A stretch of 64,000 nucleotides of DNA from positions 92,470 to 156,469 of the forward strand of contig NZ_JAKSYM010000391.1 in the NCBI RefSeq assembly GCF_022829545.1. Reading direction: 5' to 3'. The notes beneath the pieces are model-generated. The model searched no databases, had not been told where the DNA came from, and was given only the letters and a program-made list of their open reading frames with translations. This document shows, piece after piece, positions 9,546-17,971 of the stretch (its first letter is position 1; each line of letters opens with the position of its first letter). The position numbers and the translations under genes were made by a program. This stretch comes from Methylobacterium sp. J-030 (GTDB taxonomy: Bacteria > Pseudomonadota > Alphaproteobacteria > Rhizobiales > Beijerinckiaceae).

Positions 9546-10628
9546 CTAGAGTTCGAATCCGAGTTGCATCGGCGCCTCAGACGCCCCCTGCGCGAAGCCC
9601 GACAGCGAGACGCCGACCAGCCGCGCGCTGCGCCGCAGGGGAAACAGGCCGGCGAGCAGGTCGAGGCCGATCCGCTCCAGGCTCGCCCGGTCGGGCACGG
9701 GGGCCATGAGCGACTTCGCCCGCGTGACTTGGGCGAAGTCCGAGAACTTGAGCTTCAGGGTCACGGTCCGGCCGCGCATGCCCTTGGCGGCGGCCCCGGC
9801 CCAGACCTTGTCGAACAGGGGCGCGAGCCGTGCGGCCAGCACCTCGAAGGCAGCGGTGTCGTCCGAGAAGGTGGTCTCCGCCCCGATCGACTTGCGCACC
9901 CGGTGGGCGCGCACCGGCCGCTCGTCGATCCCCCGGGCGACCGCGTGATAGTAGGCGCCCGCGGAACCGAAGGTCTCGCGCAGGCGCTCCGGCGTCCAGG
10001 CGCGCAGATCGGCCCCGGTGTGGATCCCGAGCCGCTTCATCTTGGCCTCGGTGACCGGGCCGACCCCGTGGAACCGGCCGATCGGCAATGCGGCCACGAA
10101 GTCCGGCCCCATCGCGGGGGTGATGACGAACAGGGCGTTCGGCTTGCGATGGTCGGAGGCCACCTTGGCCAGGAACTTGTTGTACGAGACCCCGGCCGAG
10201 GCCACGAGTCCGGTGCGCTCCAGGATCTCGGCCCGGATCGCCTTGGCCACGGCGGTGGCGGTGGTCAGCCCCAGAAGATTCTCGGTGACGTCGAGATAGG
10301 CCTCGTCGAGGGCCACCGGCTCGATGAGGGGCGTGTGCCGGGCGAAGATGTCGCGGATCTCCTCCGAGACCCCCCGGTAGACCTCGAAGCGCGGTTTCAC
10401 GAACAGCAGATCCGGGCAGAGCCGCCGGGCGGTGGCCGACGGCATGGCCGAGCGGACGCCGAACGTGCGGGCCTCGTAGCTCGCCGCCGCCACCACGCCG
10501 CGCTCCTTCGAGCCGCCCACCGCGAGCGGCCGGCCGCGCAGGGCGGGGTTATCGCGCTGCTCCACCGAGGCGTAGAACGCGTCCATGTCGATGTGGATGA
10601 TCTTTCGGAGCGCGACCTCCGGATCCAT
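9546..10628 (-). CDS. dinB: DNA polymerase IV (Y family)
   Basis: 360 residues from the ATG at 10628, which follows a GAGGCGG site. A longer frame to 10697 exists but lacks homology. The palm starts with KIIHIDMDAFYASVEQ (catalytic Asp), and VALDEAYLDVT carries the second acidic pair. The HhH region LPIGRFHGVGPVTEAKMKRL and the little-finger domain follow. DinB carries out translesion synthesis and is tethered by the beta clamp. The extreme C-terminus (ASEAPMQLGFEL) contains a plausible clamp-binding QLGF-like peptide. It converges with mfd. Confidence 0.97.
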   Translation of the reverse strand: MDPEVALRKIIHIDMDAFYASVEQRDNPALRGRPLAVGGSKERGVVAAASYEARTFGVRSAMPSATARRLCPDLLFVKPRFEVYRGVSEEIRDIFARHTPLIEPVALDEAYLDVTENLLGLTTATAVAKAIRAEILERTGLVASAGVSYNKFLAKVASDHRKPNALFVITPAMGPDFVAALPIGRFHGVGPVTEAKMKRLGIHTGADLRAWTPERLRETFGSAGAYYHAVARGIDERPVRAHRVRKSIGAETTFSDDTAAFEVLAARLAPLFDKVWAGAAAKGMRGRTVTLKLKFSDFAQVTRAKSLMAPVPDRASLERIGLDLLAGLFPLRRSARLVGVSLSGFAQGASEAPMQLGFEL

Positions 10629-10824
10629 CGCCGCCTCAGAGATCCGCCGTGAGTTCCTGATCTGTTCCGAAAGAGCGCGGCACGACGGCGGGGTCAAGCG
10701 GTACGGGACCCGGCGTCAACAGGGATGTCCGTCGCCCCGGCTCGGAGGCGCCGGACAGCGCAGCGCCAAGGGACACGACACACGCGTGAAACGGCTCTGA
10801 TCGGCTCTCCGATCCAACCCCCGC

Positions 10825-10925
10825 ATCCTGAGGTGCCGGCGCGCAGCGCAGGCCTCGAAGGAGCCCTCCAGCCAGCCGTGCGATCCCTGGAGCCCTCCTT
10901 CGAGGCTGCTGCGCAACACCCCAGG
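10825..10925. repeat. Nested inverted repeat, dispersed intergenic palindrome
   Basis: Outer arms ATCCTGAGGTG and CACCCCAGGAT (one mismatch) enclose inner arms CCTCGAAGGAG (10853-10863) and CTCCTTCGAGG (10895-10905). This cruciform-like design matches the REP-like intergenic elements common in alphaproteobacteria. It lies in the 500-base gap between dinB and the permease gene, which otherwise holds no gene. Confidence 0.7.
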
Positions 10926-10996
10926 ATAAGGGGCATTGGCGGGATCACCCAATGCCCCCGCAACGGGGTGCCGTCGCGCATCCTGGGGCAGTGCAG

Positions 10997-11022
10997 GCCC
11001 CGACGGAGCCCGTCGTCGGGGC
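10997..11022. repeat. Hairpin in the leader region of the AmpG-like gene
   Basis: GCCCCGACG and CGTCGGGGC form a perfect 9-bp stem with an 8-base loop, 110 bases before the permease start. No T-run follows, so it is not a clear terminator. Confidence 0.5.
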
Positions 11023-11130
11023 TCGCGCCACCGTGACCTCGGGATGAGCGTGCGAGCCGGACAGTCGCACGATCGTTGCACCGCCCGCCCATCTCTGCTC
11101 TCTCTTTCGCGACGCTCAGGAGACGCATGG

Positions 11131-12468
11131 ATGGCAAACCCGGCTGCAGCCAGCGCCCCGTCCACGCCGGCAAAGTCCCAGGAAAACGCCTTCCTCACGC
11201 CCCTGTTCACCGACCGGCGGGTCGCCGCGGTGCTGGGCCTCGGCTTCGCGCAGGGCATCCCGTTCCTGCTCGTCTACGCGACGCAGTCGGCTTGGCTCGT
11301 CCAGGCGAAGGTCCCGCTCGCCACGATCGGGCTGATGAGCGAACTGACCATCGCCTACAAGCTGAAGTTCCTCTGGGCGCCGTTCCTTGACCGGCACGAC
11401 GCGCCGCTGGTCGGCCGCTGGCTCGGGCGCCGCCGGGGCTGGATCGTCGCCACGCAGATCCTGGTCGCCCTGGCGCTCGCGGGCGTCGCCTTCGGCGATC
11501 CGGCCCACTGGCTCGGCTGGACGGTGGCGTTCTCCCTGGCGCTCGGCGTCGCGGGCGCGACACAGGACGTGGTGATCGACGGCTGGCGCATCACCGTCGC
11601 GCCCCCCGCGCGGCAGGCGCTGATGTCGTCGTGGTCGGAGATCGGCTACCGGGTCGGCAACCTCGCGGCGGGGGCGGGCGCCCTCTACCTGTCCGACGCG
11701 TATGGCTGGCGCGCCGCCTACCTGTGCATGGCCGCGCTGATGGCCCCCGGCACGATCGCGGCGCTCATGGCCCCCGAGCCCCCCGCCCCCGAGACGCCGG
11801 CCACCGGTGGCTTCGCCGAGACCGTCTGGGCGCCGATCCGCGACCTCCTCGCCCGGCTCGGGCCGCTCGCCGTGCCGGTGCTGGCGCTGGTGGCGGGCTT
11901 CCGGATGCCCGGCTACGTGTCGAGCGCCATGGCGATCCCGCTGTTCAAGACGCTGGGCTACTCCAACACCGACATCGCCACGGTGACCAAGCTGTTCGGG
12001 TTCTGGATCGCGCTCGGCGGGACGTTCCTGGCCAGCGCCATCATCCCGCGGATCGGCATGATGGCGAGCCTGCTCATCGGCACCGTGACGGCCTCGACCT
12101 CGCACCTCGCGCTGGCCTATCTCGCGTGGCACGGCGGCCATGGCGGGGCGGCGTTCTGGACCTTCGCGGCGACCGTCGGCATCGACGGGTTCGCCTACGC
12201 CTTCGCGTCGATCGTGCTGATCACCTACATGTCGCGGCTCTCGGCGACCGCCCACGCGGCGAGCCAGTACGCCCTGCTGACCTCGCTCTGCGCCCTGCCG
12301 GGCAGCCTGCTCGCGGGGCTCTCGGGCTTCGTGATCGAGTGGACCGGGTTCTCATGGTTCTTCGTCGGCACGTCGCTGATTGGCGTGCCGGTGGCCCTCC
12401 TCTGCCTGCTGGTCGCGCACCGGCACGGTCCGATGGACGCGCCGGGGGCCCCCGCGGACGCGTCCTGA
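11131..12468 (+). CDS. AmpG-like MFS permease
   Basis: 445 residues with 12 predicted membrane segments. The N-terminal stretch LGFAQGIPFLLVYATQSAWL, then ELTIAYKLKFLWAPFLDR, is the AmpG signature. AmpG imports anhydro-muropeptides for cell-wall recycling and, in some species, for beta-lactamase induction. The ATG at 11131 has AGGAGA seven bases upstream. An earlier ATG at 11127 is out of frame. The next gene encodes a DUF2778 (peptidoglycan-type) protein, which fits a cell-wall theme, although the two are probably separate transcripts. Confidence 0.88.
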   Translation: MANPAAASAPSTPAKSQENAFLTPLFTDRRVAAVLGLGFAQGIPFLLVYATQSAWLVQAKVPLATIGLMSELTIAYKLKFLWAPFLDRHDAPLVGRWLGRRRGWIVATQILVALALAGVAFGDPAHWLGWTVAFSLALGVAGATQDVVIDGWRITVAPPARQALMSSWSEIGYRVGNLAAGAGALYLSDAYGWRAAYLCMAALMAPGTIAALMAPEPPAPETPATGGFAETVWAPIRDLLARLGPLAVPVLALVAGFRMPGYVSSAMAIPLFKTLGYSNTDIATVTKLFGFWIALGGTFLASAIIPRIGMMASLLIGTVTASTSHLALAYLAWHGGHGGAAFWTFAATVGIDGFAYAFASIVLITYMSRLSATAHAASQYALLTSLCALPGSLLAGLSGFVIEWTGFSWFFVGTSLIGVPVALLCLLVAHRHGPMDAPGAPADAS

Positions 12469-12644
12469 ACGCGTATTCGCGGCGACGTGCGCGTCTTCAG
12501 CAAGACTTAACCATAAGGCTGCTTAATGGGACGGACGGTTGATGTCCTTCCCAGATGGGCAAGCCAAGCCACGCGTGCGGACACGGCGTCCGCGGGCGAA
12601 CGGCGGCGGCTGCCCGCGGGGAAGCGCGCACGCGAGTTCCCCGA

Positions 12645-14045
12645 ATGGCCCAGGCTGCGTTGTCCCGAACTGCGTACCGCGTCGCGGCGGAGCCCGTGCG
12701 GACGGCGCCGCCCCGGCCCATCGTCTATGTCGAGACCCCCTACGATCCGATCGCCCGCACCCGGGCGCCCTATCCCAGCGCCATGCGGCGCGCCCGCCGC
12801 CGCGCCCGTCTGACTGGGCTCATCGGCCTGACGGCCATGACCCTGGCCGGGTGGGCGATCCTCGGTCAGCCGCAGGCCCCGGCCCCCGCCGAGGCCCCCG
12901 CGCTGCGGCCCGCCCTGGCCACCGCCCCGCACGCCACGCCGCAGCCGGACGTCGCCTGGATGCTCGATCCGAGCCCCGCCCTGGGCTCGGCCGCCGCGAC
13001 CGACTTCGGGGGCGTGGCGCTGCCGACCGAGTTCCAGGTCGCCACGACCCAAGTTGCCACGACCCAAGTTGCCACGACCCAAGCTGCCACGACCCAAGTT
13101 GCCACGACCCAAGTTGCCACGACCCAAGTTGCCACGACCCAGGTCGCAGTGGCCGAGCCGTTCCCGGCGGTCCGGGAGATCGCCCGGCAGGTCGCCCAGG
13201 CCGAGCGGGACAGAGCCGAGCGGGACAGAGCCGAGCGGAACAAGGCCGAGCGGATCCGGACCGCGCAGGCCGCGTCCGAGGCGGATCCGGCCAAGCCCGC
13301 GCCGCTGCGGCTCACCACGGCCGAGGCGACGCCCGCGCTGGTGCCGCTGCCGATGGCCCGTCCGCCCGAACTGCGGCGCCCGCCCGCGGTGGCGACCACC
13401 GCCCCGCCCGCCCGGGTCGCGGCCCGCGCCCTGCCCCGCACCCGCGACGTGTTCCGCGCCGCCATGGCGGAGGAGCCGTCCTTCTTCGAGAAGCTGTTCG
13501 GCGTCGGCGCCGCCGCGCCCCGGCAGGAACCGCGTCAGGCCCTGGCCTATGCCAGCCCGGATACCCTGCCCCAGGAGGCCCCGCGCGCCCGGATCAGCCC
13601 GGAGCCCGACTCCGTCGCCGGCACGGCCGTCTACGACATCACCGCCCGCACGGTGACGCTCCCCTCCGGCGAGGTGCTGGAGGCGCATTCCGGCCTCGGC
13701 GAGGCGATGGACAACCCGCGCTTCGTCCACCTGCGCATGCGCGGCTCGACGCCGCCGGGCACCTACATGCTGACCGAGCGCGAGCGCCTGTTCCACGGCG
13801 TGCGGGCGATCCGCCTCACCCCGGTGGCCGGCAGCGGGTCGATCCACGGCCGTGACGGGCTGCTCGCCCACACCTACATGCTGCGCCAGCCGGGCGCCTC
13901 GAACGGCTGCGTCTCGTTCCGCGACTACAACCGCTTCCTGCAGGCCTTCCTGCGGGGCGAGGTCCGGCGCCTCGTGGTGGTGGCCGGCGACGGCGGCCTG
14001 TTCGGCCGGATCGGCCTGAGCGACCGCGGCGGCCGGCGCGGCTGA
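12645..14045 (+). CDS. DUF2778 (Tlde1-like) L,D-transpeptidase-fold protein with tandem-repeat linker
   Basis: 466 residues from ATG 12645. The start is uncertain because the frame is open from 12555. A basic patch (RRARRRARLTGLIG) leads into one membrane segment near residues 56-75, so most of the protein is periplasmic. A Pro/Ala-rich linker contains seven VATTQ repeats (residues 132-166) and an ERDRA repeat. The C-terminal domain has SIHGRDGLLAHTYML (His about 401 and 409) and ASNGCVSFRDYNRF with the candidate catalytic Cys near 422. DUF2778/Tlde1 proteins act on peptidoglycan stem peptides. Activity here is inferred. Confidence 0.8.
   Translation: MAQAALSRTAYRVAAEPVRTAPPRPIVYVETPYDPIARTRAPYPSAMRRARRRARLTGLIGLTAMTLAGWAILGQPQAPAPAEAPALRPALATAPHATPQPDVAWMLDPSPALGSAAATDFGGVALPTEFQVATTQVATTQVATTQAATTQVATTQVATTQVATTQVAVAEPFPAVREIARQVAQAERDRAERDRAERNKAERIRTAQAASEADPAKPAPLRLTTAEATPALVPLPMARPPELRRPPAVATTAPPARVAARALPRTRDVFRAAMAEEPSFFEKLFGVGAAAPRQEPRQALAYASPDTLPQEAPRARISPEPDSVAGTAVYDITARTVTLPSGEVLEAHSGLGEAMDNPRFVHLRMRGSTPPGTYMLTERERLFHGVRAIRLTPVAGSGSIHGRDGLLAHTYMLRQPGASNGCVSFRDYNRFLQAFLRGEVRRLVVVAGDGGLFGRIGLSDRGGRRG
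13038..13142 (+). repeat. Seven 15-bp tandem repeats inside the DUF2778 gene
   Basis: The unit GTTGCCACGACCCAA (Val-Ala-Thr-Thr-Gln) recurs seven times in frame, with only single-base variants (first unit GTC, fourth unit GCT, last unit CAG). The near identity means recent expansion. Copy-number change would alter linker length by five residues without a frameshift. Confidence 0.95.
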
Positions 14046-14046
14046 C

Positions 14047-14191
14047 GGGTTTCCAAAGGGACCCCGTCCCCTTGGTGGGGTGTCGGGGTGAAACCCCGGC
14101 GCACGGCTCTTCCACCCCCTCGCAGGGGGTGAAAGAGCCGTACCGCAGGGCTCTGCCCTGCAACCGCCAAAGGACTTGTCCTTTGGAATCC
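14047..14191. repeat. Dispersed palindromic intergenic element
   Basis: Outer arms GGTTTCCAAAGG and CCTTTGGAATCC bracket three hairpins. One is at 14105-14139 (16-bp stem GGCTCTTCCACCCCCT with one mismatch and a CGC loop). Another is the perfect palindrome AAAGGACTTGTCCTTT at 14169-14184. The block GGGGTGTCGGGG plus GGGCTCTGCCCTG also occurs in the element at 29744-29842 in the other orientation, so the two belong to one repeat family. Confidence 0.8.
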
Positions 14192-14268
14192 CTCATCGGG
14201 TCCGATTGCAATGCGATCGGGATCGGCTCTAACGGGAGATAGACGCCAGCCCGTCCAAGAGGCCCCCG

Positions 14269-15318
14269 ATGAAACTGCCCCGCCGCTTCTTCCAGCCGCT
14301 CGCCACCGGCGCGCCGGCCCCGTTCCGCGAGCTGCCGGTGCGGCTGGAGCGGATGATCCACTTCGTGCCGCCCCACAACGACAAGGTCCGCGCCCGGGTG
14401 CCGGAGCTGGCCGGCACGGTCGACGTGGTTTTGGGCAACCTGGAGGACGCGGTCCCCGCCGACCAGAAGGAGGCGGCGCGCAAGGGTTTCGTGGCCATGG
14501 CGCAGGCGACCGACTTCGCCGCCACCGGCACCGGCCTCTGGACCCGGATCAACGCCCTCAACTCGCCGTGGATTCTCGACGACCTGTTCACGATCGTGGC
14601 CGAGGTCGGCGATAAGCTCGACGTCGTGATGGTGCCCAAGGTCGAGGGGCCGTGGGACATCCATTACATCGACCAGCTCCTCGCCCAGCTCGAAGCGCGC
14701 CACGGGGTGACGAAGCCGATCCTGGTCCACGCGATCCTGGAGACCGCCGAGGGGGTCGCCAATGTCGACGCGATCGCATCGGCCTCGCCGCGGATGCACG
14801 GCATGAGCCTGGGCCCGGCCGATCTCGCGGCGTCCCGCGGCATGAAGACCACCCGGGTCGGCGGCGGCCACCCGGATTACCGGGTGCTCAGCGATCCCGC
14901 GGGCGACGCCCCCCGGGCCGCGGCCCAGCAGGATCTCTGGCACTACACGATCGCCAGGATGGTCGATGCCTGCATGGCCAACGGCATCAAGGCGTTCTAC
15001 GGCCCGTTCGGCGACTTTTCCGACGGGGATGCCTGCGAGGCGCAGTTCCGCAACGCCTTCCTGATGGGCTGCGCCGGGGCCTGGACGCTGCATCCGAGCC
15101 AGGTGGCGATCGCCAAGCGGGTCTTCGCGCCGGATCCCGCCGAGGTCGCCTTCGCGGCCCGGATCGTCGCGGCGATGCCGGACGGCACCGGCGCGGTGAT
15201 GCTCGACGGCAAGATGCAGGACGATGCCACGTGGAAGCAGGCCAAGGTCATCGTCGATCTGGCCAAGCTGGTCGCCGCGAAGGATCCGGAATTGGCGGCT
15301 TTGTATCAGCTGGGGTGA
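14269..15318 (+). CDS. CitE/HpcH-family lyase, malyl-CoA lyase-like
   Basis: 349 residues of HpcH/HpaI TIM-barrel type. Key motifs are VVLGNLEDAVPADQK (substrate/Mg Glu-Asp pair), DVVMVPKVEGPWDI, ILETAEGVANVDAIA (metal Glu), MHGMSLGPADLAAS and GPFGDFSDGDACEAQFR. The last of these, with AWTLHPSQVAIA, matches malyl-CoA/beta-methylmalyl-CoA lyases of the serine cycle and ethylmalonyl-CoA pathway in methylotrophs. It may be a paralogue acting as a lyase or thioesterase on a related CoA ester. A single gene, with no pathway neighbours. Confidence 0.85.
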   Translation: MKLPRRFFQPLATGAPAPFRELPVRLERMIHFVPPHNDKVRARVPELAGTVDVVLGNLEDAVPADQKEAARKGFVAMAQATDFAATGTGLWTRINALNSPWILDDLFTIVAEVGDKLDVVMVPKVEGPWDIHYIDQLLAQLEARHGVTKPILVHAILETAEGVANVDAIASASPRMHGMSLGPADLAASRGMKTTRVGGGHPDYRVLSDPAGDAPRAAAQQDLWHYTIARMVDACMANGIKAFYGPFGDFSDGDACEAQFRNAFLMGCAGAWTLHPSQVAIAKRVFAPDPAEVAFAARIVAAMPDGTGAVMLDGKMQDDATWKQAKVIVDLAKLVAAKDPELAALYQLG

Positions 15319-15325
15319 TCCCCCC

Positions 15326-16309
15326 TCACCCCCCGAACCGCGCCCGGTACGCCTGCGGCGTAGCCGCGACGTGCCTCAGGAAACTCCGCCGCATCGTCTC
15401 CTCGGAGCCGAAGCCGCAGGTCCGGGCGATGCGCTTGACCGGCTGCGCGGTCTCGGCGAGCGCCCGCCGGGCCGCCTCCACCCGCAGGCGCTCCACGGCC
15501 CGCGCGGGGGTGAGGCCGGTCGCCTCCCGGTAGTGCCGGCTGAGGCTGCGCTCGCTCATCCCCGCCGCCGCGGCGAGCGCCGGCAGCGCGAGATCCCCCG
15601 ACAGGTTGTCGGCGATGTAGGCGTGGAGCGCCCCGAACCGCTCCTCGCCCGCCTGGAGGGCCAGCGCCGCGCTGAACTGCGCTTGGCCCCCCGGACGCTT
15701 CAGGAACATCACGAGGTGGCGCGCCACCGTGAGCGCGAGCGGACGGCCGAGATCCTCCTCGACCAGCGCGAGCGCCAGATCGATCCCCGCCGTGACCCCC
15801 GCCGAGGACCAGACCGGGCCGTCGCGCACGAAGATCGGGTCGGGCTCGACCCGGATCCGCGGGTAGCGCCCGGCGAGCGCCCCGCAATGCTGCCAGTGGG
15901 TCACGGCCCGCCGCCCGTCGAGGAGCCCGGCCGCCCCGAGCAGGAACGCCCCGGTGCAGACCGACGCGACCCGGCGCGCCCGCCCGGCCCGCGCCCGGAC
16001 CCACGCGACCAGGGCGGGGTCGTCGCAGGCCGCCAGGACGCCGGGTCCGCCCGCGATCACCAGCGTGTCCACCGGCGTGTCGTCGCCGGGCAGCGGCTCG
16101 GCCACCAGCCGCAGGCCCGCCGAGGCGGTGAGCGTCGGCTCGCCGGGCGCGATCACCCGCGGCGCGTAAGGCAGGCCGACCCCGCCGTGCTCGTTGGCGG
16201 TGGCAAAGACCTGGAGCGGCCCCGCCACGTCGAGGAGCTGCACCGCGGGAAAGGCCAGCACCTCGACGGGCCGTCGCGCATCTGGCGGGAAACGAGGGCT
16301 CTTTGTCAT
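15326..16309 (-). CDS. GlxA family transcriptional regulator (DJ-1/PfpI plus AraC HTH)
   Basis: 327 residues. The N-terminal DJ-1/PfpI-like domain carries VASVCTGAFLLGAAGLLDG (nucleophile-elbow Cys). The C-terminal double HTH of AraC type contains LALPALAAAAGMSERSLSRH and FGSEETMRRSFLRHV. GlxA-type regulators sense small metabolites, often amines or nitriles. It is divergent from a DJ-1/PfpI enzyme gene with only 53 bases between them, so it probably controls that gene and itself. Confidence 0.92.
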   Translation of the reverse strand: MTKSPRFPPDARRPVEVLAFPAVQLLDVAGPLQVFATANEHGGVGLPYAPRVIAPGEPTLTASAGLRLVAEPLPGDDTPVDTLVIAGGPGVLAACDDPALVAWVRARAGRARRVASVCTGAFLLGAAGLLDGRRAVTHWQHCGALAGRYPRIRVEPDPIFVRDGPVWSSAGVTAGIDLALALVEEDLGRPLALTVARHLVMFLKRPGGQAQFSAALALQAGEERFGALHAYIADNLSGDLALPALAAAAGMSERSLSRHYREATGLTPARAVERLRVEAARRALAETAQPVKRIARTCGFGSEETMRRSFLRHVAATPQAYRARFGG

Positions 16310-16362
16310 TCAGGCCAGAGCGTGACGCGGTAGGGTCGCCCTGTCCACCCCGGAGCCCTTCG

Positions 16363-17106
16363 ATGATCCCGCCCGACAGACACCTGCAGATCGGCTCGCT
16401 CCTGTTCGAGGGGCTCGACCAGATCGACCTCACCGGCCCGTTCGAGATCCTGGCCCGGATCCCGAACAGCACCTACCGGATCTACGCGGCCAGCCCCGAT
16501 CCGGTGCGCGACGTGCGCGGCCTGCGGATCCTGCCGGACGCGACCCTCGACGCGGCGCCCCGGCTCGACGTGCTCCACGTGCCGGGCGGCCAGGGCCAGG
16601 AGGCGCTGATGCGCGATCCGGTGGTGCTCGGCTGGATCCGGCAGCAGGCGGGGAGCGCCTCCCACGTCCTCTCGGTCTGCACCGGCGCGCTGATCCTCGG
16701 GGCGGCCGGCCTCCTCGTCGGGCGCCGGGCCACCACCTACTGGAACGCGGTCCACCTCCTGCCCTTCTTCGGGGCCGAGCCGGTGGATGCGCGGGTGGTG
16801 ATCGACCGCGACGCGGAGAACCGCACCTGGGTGTTCGCGGCCGGCGTCACCGCGGGGATCGACGGGGCTTTGCGCCTCGCCGCCGAACTGCGCGGCGACG
16901 AGGCCGCGCAGGGCATCCAGCTCGGCATGCAATACGCCCCCGAGCCGCCCTTCGACAGCGGCACCCCCCGGACCGCCCCACCGGCCCTCGTGGAGGCCGC
17001 GCGCGCGCGCGTGGCCGACCTCACCGCCCGGCGCGCGGCCACCGCGCGGGTGATCGCGGCCGAACTCGGCATCCGGACCCTCGAACAGGCAGGAGACCTC
17101 CGATGA
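16363..17106 (+). CDS. DJ-1/PfpI family protein, isonitrile hydratase-like
   Basis: 247 residues. HLQIGSLLFEGLDQIDLTGPFEIL and the elbow LSVCTGALILGAAGLLVGRR (active Cys), then TTYWNAVHLLPFFGA and VFAAGVTAGIDGALRLAAEL, are characteristic of the InhA-type isonitrile hydratases, which turn isonitriles into N-formamides. The start at 16363 is chosen over the in-frame codon at 16303 because homology begins there. It is transcribed away from a GlxA regulator and overlaps the following NTF2-like gene by four bases, so the two are co-translated. Confidence 0.82.
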   Translation: MIPPDRHLQIGSLLFEGLDQIDLTGPFEILARIPNSTYRIYAASPDPVRDVRGLRILPDATLDAAPRLDVLHVPGGQGQEALMRDPVVLGWIRQQAGSASHVLSVCTGALILGAAGLLVGRRATTYWNAVHLLPFFGAEPVDARVVIDRDAENRTWVFAAGVTAGIDGALRLAAELRGDEAAQGIQLGMQYAPEPPFDSGTPRTAPPALVEAARARVADLTARRAATARVIAAELGIRTLEQAGDLR

Positions 17107-17501
17107 CCCTCACCCACGTCCGCGCCTTCGCGGCGGCGATGCAGGCCAAGGATGCCGACGGCATGCTGGCGCAGATGGCCGACGGCGTCGTGCTCAACAC
17201 GCCGCTCTCCGCCGAGCCCGTGCGCGGCAAGGCGGCGATCCGCCCGGTGGTCGATGCCCTGCTGGCGACGATCGATACCTTCGAGATCCGCGAGATCCTG
17301 GAGGGACCCGGGCGGGCGGCGGCGTATTTCGGGGCGTCGGCCGGCCCGCACCGGCTCGACGGCGTGGACGTCTGGCGCCTCGACGCGGCCGGGCGGATCG
17401 CCGAGATGAGCGTCCTGTGGCGCCCCCTGCCCGCGGCGATCGCGGTCCGGGACCTGCTGGCCCGGGCCGCCGGGCCGGGGGGATCGGCGCCCGCCCGGTG
17501 A
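17103..17501 (+). CDS. Nuclear transport factor 2-like (SnoaL-type) protein
   Basis: 132 residues of cystatin-like NTF2 fold: THVRAFAAAMQAKDADGMLAQMADGVVLNTPL at the start and DVWRLDAAGRIAEMSVLWRPL at the end are standard for SnoaL-like proteins. Such domains bind or isomerise small hydrophobic molecules. The ATGA overlap with the DJ-1/PfpI gene points to a linked role in the same conversion. The specific substrate is unknown. Confidence 0.8.
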   Translation: MTLTHVRAFAAAMQAKDADGMLAQMADGVVLNTPLSAEPVRGKAAIRPVVDALLATIDTFEIREILEGPGRAAAYFGASAGPHRLDGVDVWRLDAAGRIAEMSVLWRPLPAAIAVRDLLARAAGPGGSAPAR

Positions 17502-17548
17502 CAGGCCCCGCCATCGGTCCTATCTGTCCGGTCAGGACGGACTGAACC

Positions 17549-17887
17549 ATGACGGACGTAACCCTGAGAACCGCGAAATTCGCCATCGGCGCCGTGGTGC
17601 GCCACCGGATCTACCCCTTTCGGGGCGTCGTGTTCGACGTCGACCCGGTCTTCGACAACACCGAGGAATGGTGGCTGTCGATCCCCGAGGAGGTCCGGCC
17701 GCGCAAGGACCAGCCGTTCTACCACCTGCTGGCCGAGAACGCCGAGACCGAGTACGTCGCCTACGTGTCGGAGCAGAACCTCGTGCCCGACACCTCGGGG
17801 GAGGCTCTGCGCCACGCCGGCATCGCCGAGATGTTCGTGCGCGACGCCGCCGGCGCCTACCGGATGCGCGCCCGCGCCACGAACTGA
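17549..17887 (+). CDS. hspQ: Heat shock protein HspQ (hemimethylated-DNA-binding-like)
   Basis: 112 residues. AKFAIGAVVRHRIYPFRGVVFDVDP, then WWLSIPEEVRPRKDQPFYHLLAEN and YVAYVSEQNL, are near-invariant HspQ/YccV motifs. HspQ is a small heat-shock protein known in E. coli as a Lon specificity factor that promotes turnover of denatured DnaA. It stands alone between the NTF2-like gene and a DUF4424 gene. Confidence 0.94.
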   Translation: MTDVTLRTAKFAIGAVVRHRIYPFRGVVFDVDPVFDNTEEWWLSIPEEVRPRKDQPFYHLLAENAETEYVAYVSEQNLVPDTSGEALRHAGIAEMFVRDAAGAYRMRARATN

Positions 17888-17971
17888 GCGGGCCGGACGG
17901 CGTCAAGCTTCCGACAAGGCGGCCGCGATAACCTCGGGCGACGGTTGCCGCCGCCGGACGAGCCCGACGCC

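Noticed and set aside
13038..13142. Regular repeats that could be mistaken for a CRISPR array
   Set aside because: Units are 15 bases without spacers, in frame, and encode VATTQ in a protein linker.
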